Source: Pirellulaceae bacterium (GTDB taxonomy: Bacteria > Planctomycetota > Planctomycetia > Pirellulales > Pirellulaceae). Taken from it: a stretch of 8,444 nucleotides of DNA. The notes under the pieces are model-generated. The model was not told the DNA's origin and did not search any database. It worked only from the letters and a program-made list of their open reading frames with translations. Made by a program: the position numbers and the translations under genes. Below, piece after piece: positions 6,001 to 8,444 of the stretch. The stretch lies in assembly GCA_020846515.1 (NCBI GenBank), contig JADLDX010000810.1, forward strand, positions 1 through 8,444, in the 5' to 3' direction. Each line of letters opens with the position of its first letter. Position 1 is the first letter of the stretch.

Positions 6001-8444
6001 TTGCTTTCCGTTGGACTTCCCGCTGTGACGGTCAAGCTGCTCCCTTGAACCCGAGCCCGGTTGCCCACAGTGGCTATGGTCTCGACTCTATAAACATTCA
6101 TGGATAATGCCACTCCAACACCGCGTCCTCGAGCGTCGTTCGCGTCGGAGTTTTGCGATTCATCAGTGCCTGTGGCGGCTTCTTCTTGCGCTGCATCAAC
6201 AGTCACCGCAGTTGCGTCTGCCTTGACTGTCGAAGTGATTTGGCTGGTCGAGAGTACGGCAACCGAATCGCCGGTCGTGACGCGTGCATCGTCGTTTAGC
6301 TCGGCAGTCGTGGAACTCGTCGAGATCCCGACAGCCAAGGCGGCCGCAAACGCGACTGAGCCTTCGGGAGTTTCGAGGCTCTTCTCCGACTCGCCGTTAT
6401 CCGCCGCACCTTGATCAATCGCCAATTTCTTGGCATCGTCCACGTTCTTGTCAGCACCGCCTGTGGTTGGAGTTATATCACCACCCTTAGCAGCAGCTTT
6501 ACTATTGACAGTTTGCACAATGTCGGCATTCGACTTGACTGCTACGGAACCGGTCGTGGTCATCAGTCCACTGGCATTGGCATGTGTTTGATTATTGCCC
6601 ATGTCCAATGCAACGACCAACCCGCGCGATTTCTCCGTACCAGTCGATTGGCCTTCAGCCAACAGAGATTCGTTGGCCGTAAGGTCTGCGGATACCTCGA
6701 GTGAGCCTAATCGATTTGTGGTCAGTGCTGAATTCTGCGCGAGGGTGGTGTTGTTGACCGCTTGAATGCCAAAGACACTCGTAAGTGTGCGTTTGCTGTC
6801 GGAATCCTCTGCACCGCTACCACCTTTGGACTCGGTGACCACCGACTGATTGGAAGTGGCTAAGATTGTTGAGCGTGGGTTGCCTATCGCACCGGTTGCG
6901 TGTGTGATGGACGAGGCCACATCGACTAGCGCAGTCGTATCATTGTTAGCAATGTTCAAGGCGAATGAGGCGCCCACTCCGCGATCGCTGCCGGTAGTTG
7001 GTATCGAGGGACTGGCCTTGGCCGTATTGGTGGCCGTGTTGGTGGCTTGAATATTCAGGCTGCCACTACCCACATTCAGAGCGGCACCATCAGCTTTTGC
7101 GGCTGATGTGTTATCAACTCGATTGAGAGCAAAACTACCAGCCACACCAGTCTTGCGACTACCCGCTCCTGAGATGGCCTCGGCAGAGAAATCTCGCTGC
7201 GAGTCGTCGCCGACACTTGAATTGGCATCGAAAGATATTCCGTTGTTCGCCGCGAGGGTTGAAGTTGCAGTTGCTGAGGCCTCGCTCCTCACGGCAGCGC
7301 GATTAATGGCCACGGAAACTGCCCGCCCTTTTTCTGTACCGCCCGTGGTATTGCCATCCGTTGTAGTACCGGCACCAACGGCGCTCGCGTCGCTGTTAGC
7401 CGAACTATCAGTTGTATTTGAAGAGCTGAGTGCTACAGCACCAGCCGGTCCAGTGGAGTTCAGCCGCGCTCCGCTTTTCGCTTGACTGATTGACTTGACA
7501 TCAACCAAGTTGATTGCCACTGCCGCGCCCGCGCTAACTTTGCCCAACGCATCGGCTGAAGGAGCTTGTTTATCTGAGCCACCGGCAGCCTGTTCAGCAG
7601 CAGCTTGTTGATCAGCTGTGGTGTTCGTTGTGCCTGTCCCCTGGACGCTCGCCTTGGCAACCGCGGTTACTTTACCTGATGCTTCAGAGTCGACGTCAAT
7701 TTTGCCTGCAGCGGTAAGTACGCGATCCACCGTGGAATTCACTATTGCATCGACGTCATTTAAAGCAAACGACCCGCCGCGGGCAGCAGTTTGCCCGACG
7801 GTTGTGCCGTCTACCGAGGTCGTTACATTGCCAAGATGCGTAGATTTAACAGTAGCGACTCCTGAGACGTTGATGGCTGGTCCTGATCCGATAGCTGCCA
7901 ACGTATTTGAGTCAACCACCGCCAGGCCAACTCCGGCATTGAGACTGTTGCCCCCCTCAGAGCCGGTAATGGATGTCGTCGTCACGTTTTCGCTTGAATT
8001 GGCTAGTACGCTTAGCTCACTGCCGCCGCTTAACATAGCTTTGTCAGCGATAGCAGCTTGTGTGTTATTAGTTAGTTTGTTGCGCGCGATCGACGCACCG
8101 CGGCCCTCCTTGGGAGTCGCATCGCTGGTTGTAGCCGGTTTGGCCTCCGCATTGAGACTTGGTTGACTGCGGGCCGAGAACTGAAGCCGAGTCGTTGCGG
8201 CGTCAAGCGAAGCTTCGCTGGCCAGACTGGCCAGTGTCGTAGTGTCGAGTTTGTTCGAAGCGAATGCACCCGCGCCTGCGAAATTTGATGCGCCGACACC
8301 AGACGTGGCGGTGGTGACGTGGGAGTCACCCGCGTTGGAGCTGGCTACAATGTTCATGTTCTGCGCGCGAGCCGTAACTGTGCCAGCCAGCGACACGCGA
8401 TTTGCCCCAGTCGAGCGATCGAGGGCAATTGCCACTCCTACACC
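1..8444 (-). CDS. Internal part of a giant repeat-rich surface or secreted protein (both ends missing)
   Basis: One reading frame stays open from 8444 to 3 on the minus strand (2814 codons); bases 1-2 belong to the next codon. There is no in-frame stop and no identifiable start, so the true protein is longer at both ends. It consists of about 42 diverged units with the pattern GGSxAxN, N-x-T-x-A, a turn like IGDGA, and a V-x-V-x-A strand. I see no cysteine and only three tryptophans, as is common in exported giant adhesins. Known families with similar Gly/Ala/Asn-rich units form right-handed beta-solenoid rods at the cell surface, so adhesion or cell-cell contact is the likely role; this is inference. 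Signal peptide, secretion domain and anchor are not in the window. It could instead be a large toxin of the LktA kind. The open frame and repeat nature are near certain; the function is moderate to low confidence. Confidence 0.95.
108..383 (-). other. Non-repeat insertion of about 90 residues in the third unit of T4
   Basis: The solenoid pattern stops after SVWVLGSQFDATY and returns at AVRSGAVLHAGDD. The insertion has three parts: an Asp/Thr-rich start (TDDTDTTNSLQNGDSTVD), a basic, helix-prone middle (ARRGLLSSLNNYNG, then NPKPSQRLANLLRTNRA), and a Ser/Asp-rich end (LSADLFDSDDATG). It holds most of the Arg/Leu-rich sequence of the T region. No family is recognised. It could be a surface-exposed domain or a processing region. 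Confidence 0.6.
300..323 (-). repeat. Tandem 12-base duplication in the T4 insertion
   Basis: Two adjacent 12-base copies (300-311 and 312-323) differ by one base and encode the doubled EATGATG-like stretch in QATGEATGAR. The length is a multiple of three, so the frame is kept. This looks like a recent slippage or small tandem duplication. Confidence 0.6.
786..1529 (-). repeat. Four-unit block T3 (residues 2306-2553)
   Basis: Units start near 1529 (GAGFAVGMS), 1340 (TGAIAPSANI), 1181 (GGSGSVAVF) and 1019 (GVGVSVGVN). The first and fourth units have lengthened turns ending in TQSVLVAAGN and TRGVIVQA; the same endings recur in T4's first unit (TQSVHVLAGN) and T2's fourth (RRGVIVTA). The third unit begins with a run of Gly/Ser (SGGGSFGGSGS) coded by GGC/AGC-rich DNA at about 1161-1200. 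Confidence 0.7.
1530..2435 (-). repeat. Four-unit block T2 (residues 2004-2305)
   Basis: Units start near 2435 (ASAGSINFI), 2237 (GIGGSLDAV), 2075 (VMGALAGYSV) and 1883 (AVGGAASIA). The first ends NDLLQNSVSGVIAGAG, which aligns with NDLSQLTISG in T3 and NEVKGRSISG in T4. The fourth unit has a long insertion in its turn that includes VFFNGSFDTNR and a calcium-type loop before returning to the strand RRGVIVTA. That insertion explains why the block is longer (302 residues) than T1 and T3. Confidence 0.7.
1647..1682 (-). other. Thrombospondin type 3-like calcium-binding loop
   Basis: Residues 2255-2266 read DLDGDQVNDLTD, with acidic or Asn side chains at the spacing D-x-D-G-D-x-x-N-D-x-x-D. This is close to the Ca-binding loop of thrombospondin type 3 repeats and, more loosely, dockerin or EF-hand loops. 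It lies in a non-repeat loop within the fourth unit of T2. Only one copy is seen here; TSP3 loops usually come in tandem, so it may bind calcium on its own or be a decayed remnant. Confidence 0.6.
2436..3131 (-). repeat. Four-unit block T1 (residues 1772-2003)
   Basis: Units start near 3131 (ARAGAAAVN), 2930 (SVGVAVN), 2768 (NYGGAIQVL) and 2606 (SIGGSLNIV). This is the most compact four-unit block (232 residues) and has the clearest IGDGA-type turns (AEIGEGN, AQIGNGS, SKIGDQA, ASVGQAA). The first unit has a turn loop with GPRGVQLPG. The second ends in EDYFSIAAAP, the signature that recurs every fourth unit as SENILSVAAS, TEDTMMITAA and AEDILSLGVS. Confidence 0.7.
3132..3662 (-). repeat. Transitional units 25-27 (residues 1595-1771)
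   Basis: Three units start near 3662 (GGAIAVN), 3500 (GFAGSIALN) and 3317 (GKGGALAVN). They lie between the six-unit and four-unit regions and do not fit clearly into either. The third has the glycine-rich end (LAAGGSGGG) that marks the fourth unit of the following period, so it may be the last unit of an incomplete four-unit block. Confidence 0.6.
3663..4883 (-). repeat. Six-unit block S4 (residues 1188-1594)
   Basis: Fourth copy, 407 residues. Units start near 4883 (GVGVAIALN), 4718 (KIGFAGALTIQ), 4508 (GIGPSIVIN), 4331 (GLAISPALAVG), 4160 (AIGTPVAVN) and 3827 (GIAAAGAANVV). The first two units match the S2 and S3 equivalents, including FSAQSISGAG at the end of the first. The insertion between units five and six is the longest of the four (about 58 residues) and contains a predicted coiled-coil helix. 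This is the last block with the six-unit plan; the following units are organised differently. Confidence 0.8.
3828..4001 (-). other. Insertion in S4 with coiled-coil helix (58 residues)
   Basis: Residues 1482-1539 form the longest insertion. A first helical stretch (AKTIQDRAQSWAQGF, about 3939-3983) is followed by a basic/Pro hinge (RREPGEPR) and a second helix at 3837-3914. The second helix has hydrophobic residues at strict 3-4 spacing (L, L, L, V, L, L, A at its positions 4, 7, 11, 14, 18, 21 and 25), with Asp/Glu/Arg/Lys between them, the heptad pattern of a coiled coil. It contains one of the protein's three tryptophans. It could pair with a partner chain or fold back on the rod as a helical hairpin; the sequence does not decide which. 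Confidence 0.75.
4887..4970 (-). other. Gly/Asn/Pro linker between blocks S3 and S4
   Basis: Residues 1159-1186 run from a PAGENNDVQ segment through GQNGGNNQ to PPVKPDPSQ. The Pro-rich end and the Gly/Asn stretch break the beta-repeat pattern. It follows unit six of S3 and comes directly before the GVGVAIALN strand that opens S4. A hinge between rod segments is the simplest reading. Confidence 0.65.
5133..5267 (-). other. Insertion in S3, slot between units five and six (45 residues)
   Basis: Residues 1060-1104 begin EADKKSDELGKGEVSVK, continue through SSSKNILEKADDNQ and end in a strongly acidic EDTPEAETPD before the GSMSLAGAFALN strand. Lysine and acidic residues are far more frequent here than in the flanking units, where charged residues are sparse. 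Helix or disorder is more likely than solenoid strand. Confidence 0.65.
6129..6197 (-). other. Acidic linker between blocks S2 and S3
   Basis: Twenty-three residues from DAAQEEAATGTDE through SQNSDANDAR. Asp, Glu, Gln and Asn dominate and there is no strand alternation, so this is probably a flexible joint between two rod segments. Linkers of different composition occur at the S1/S2 and S3/S4 joints. Confidence 0.55.
6363..6479 (-). other. Insertion in S2, slot between units five and six (39 residues)
   Basis: Residues 656-694 begin DITPTTGGADKNVDDAKK and end GESEKSLETPE, immediately before the GSVAFAAALAV strand. The stretch is charged, helix-prone in the middle (VDDAKKLAIDQ) and otherwise likely flexible. 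The ETPE end matches ETPD in the S3 insertion, showing that the two insertions are related and not random low-complexity drift. Confidence 0.65.
7021..7044 (-). repeat. Tandem 12-base duplication in block S2
   Basis: Two adjacent 12-base copies (7021-7032 and 7033-7044) differ by one base and encode ATNTATNTA at the end of the second unit of S2. Like the copy at 300-323, it adds exactly four residues and keeps the frame. Confidence 0.6.
7329..8444 (-). repeat. Six-unit block S1 (residues 1-372)
   Basis: First of four homologous six-unit blocks. The units begin near 8444 (GVGVAIALD), 8291 (SNFAGAGAFASN), 8111 (EGRGASIARN), 7949 (NAGVGLAVV), 7796 (ARGGSFALN) and 7541 (SAGAAVAIN). The window edge falls inside or just before the first unit, so the block may start a little earlier. 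This block is the most diverged: its first unit has Asp in place of the usual Asn after the AIAL strand, and the FSAxSISGAG signature of later blocks is reduced to a TSGVG-like form. The fifth unit ends in a 25-residue Ala/Gln-rich insertion. The last unit runs out into a Thr/Gly/Asn-rich linker (about 7329-7370) before the next block. Confidence 0.7.
7542..7616 (-). other. Insertion in S1, slot between units five and six (25 residues)
   Basis: Residues 277-301 depart from the beta-repeat pattern: an Ala/Gln/Glu stretch (ADQQAAAEQAAGG), then SDKQAPSADALG. The first half has clear helix propensity and lacks the V-x-V alternation of the units. It sits directly before the KVSAGAAVAIN strand of unit six, the same slot used by the insertions in S2, S3 and S4. 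It is the shortest of the four. Confidence 0.6.

Larger units (their letters stand above)
4884..6128 (-). repeat. Six-unit block S3 (residues 773-1187)
   Basis: Third copy, 415 residues. Units start near 6128 (GRGVGVALSMN), 5966 (GTAGSLAIN), 5789 (GRGASVAIN), 5600 (EAAVTFVDALAR), 5432 (TAVGLVFEMD) and 5132 (GSMSLAGAFALN). Its second and third units are among the clearest examples of the unit pattern, with N-T-T-H-A-E-I in the third. The fifth unit contains a short DSDGN acidic loop (about 5334-5354) and ends in a 45-residue charged insertion. The sixth unit ends in a Gly/Asn/Pro linker (4887-4970) that separates it from S4. Confidence 0.8.
6129..7328 (-). repeat. Six-unit block S2 (residues 373-772)
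   Basis: Second copy of the six-unit block, 400 residues. Units start near 7328 (GRAVSVAIN), 7160 (TGVAGSFALN), 6986 (GVGASFALN), 6800 (KRTLTSVFGIQ), 6638 (SRGLVVALD) and 6362 (GSVAFAAALAV). The first unit ends in FSAEAISGAG, a signature shared in position with S3 (FVTESVSGAG) and S4 (FSAQSISGAG). The fifth unit carries a 39-residue charged insertion ending in ETPE directly before the sixth unit; S3 has a nearly identical end (ETPD) in the same place, which supports descent by block duplication. The sixth unit leaves through an acidic Gln/Asn/Asp linker (6129-6197). Confidence 0.8.

Noticed and set aside
7618..8166. Plus-strand open frame of 182 codons, with similar ones at 1125-1655, 1665-2159, 4737-5312 and 5542-6048
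   Set aside because: They lie antisense to the continuous minus-strand repeat protein, show no domain or ribosome-binding context, and their Ala/Ser/Pro/Thr-rich translations are what the complement of a Gly/Ala/Thr/Val repeat gene gives.
1..8444. DNA tandem or CRISPR-like array
   Set aside because: The repetition is at protein level with strong divergence in DNA; there are no near-identical direct repeats with regular spacers.

Overview
The window is one uninterrupted coding region on the minus strand. Read from 8444 down to 3, every codon whose lowest base is a multiple of three is sense: 2814 residues, with no start and no stop. The window is therefore an internal slice of a single giant gene, and both ends lie outside. 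I see no second gene, RNA gene, mobile element, CRISPR array, promoter or terminator.

The protein is built from about 42 diverged units, mostly 50-75 residues long (mean about 67 with insertions). Each unit has a Gly/Ala-rich strand ending in a motif like GGSxAxN, then N-x-T-x-A, then a turn often close to IGDGA, then V-x-A-x-G-x-V-x-V-x-A. By eye it has no cysteine and only three tryptophans, and it is rich in Ala, Ser, Thr, Asn, Gly and Val. This is the pattern of very large secreted or cell-surface beta-solenoid proteins (giant adhesins, filamentous-haemagglutinin-like and leukotoxin-LktA-like repeats). The family assignment is from memory of such repeats, not from a search.

The units are organised at a second level. 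The N-terminal part (8444-3663) is four copies of a six-unit block of 372, 400, 415 and 407 residues. Each block carries a charged, helix-prone insertion in the same slot, between its fifth and sixth unit. These grow along the chain (25, 39, 45 and 58 residues), and the last contains a clean heptad coiled-coil segment. After a short transition (3662-3132), the rest (3131-3) follows a four-unit period, with loops at the turn before the V-x-V-x-A strand. One such loop carries a thrombospondin-type-3-like calcium motif (1647-1682). A roughly 90-residue non-repeat insertion lies near the low-coordinate end (108-383).

The organism cannot be fixed from this slice. Base composition is moderate, a little above half G+C by eye. 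The intact reading frame over 8.4 kb of diverged repeats indicates a bacterium that maintains a giant surface or secreted protein; such genes are known from several phyla with diderm envelopes. The secretion route (two-partner, type I or autotransporter) would be decided by the missing termini and neighbours.
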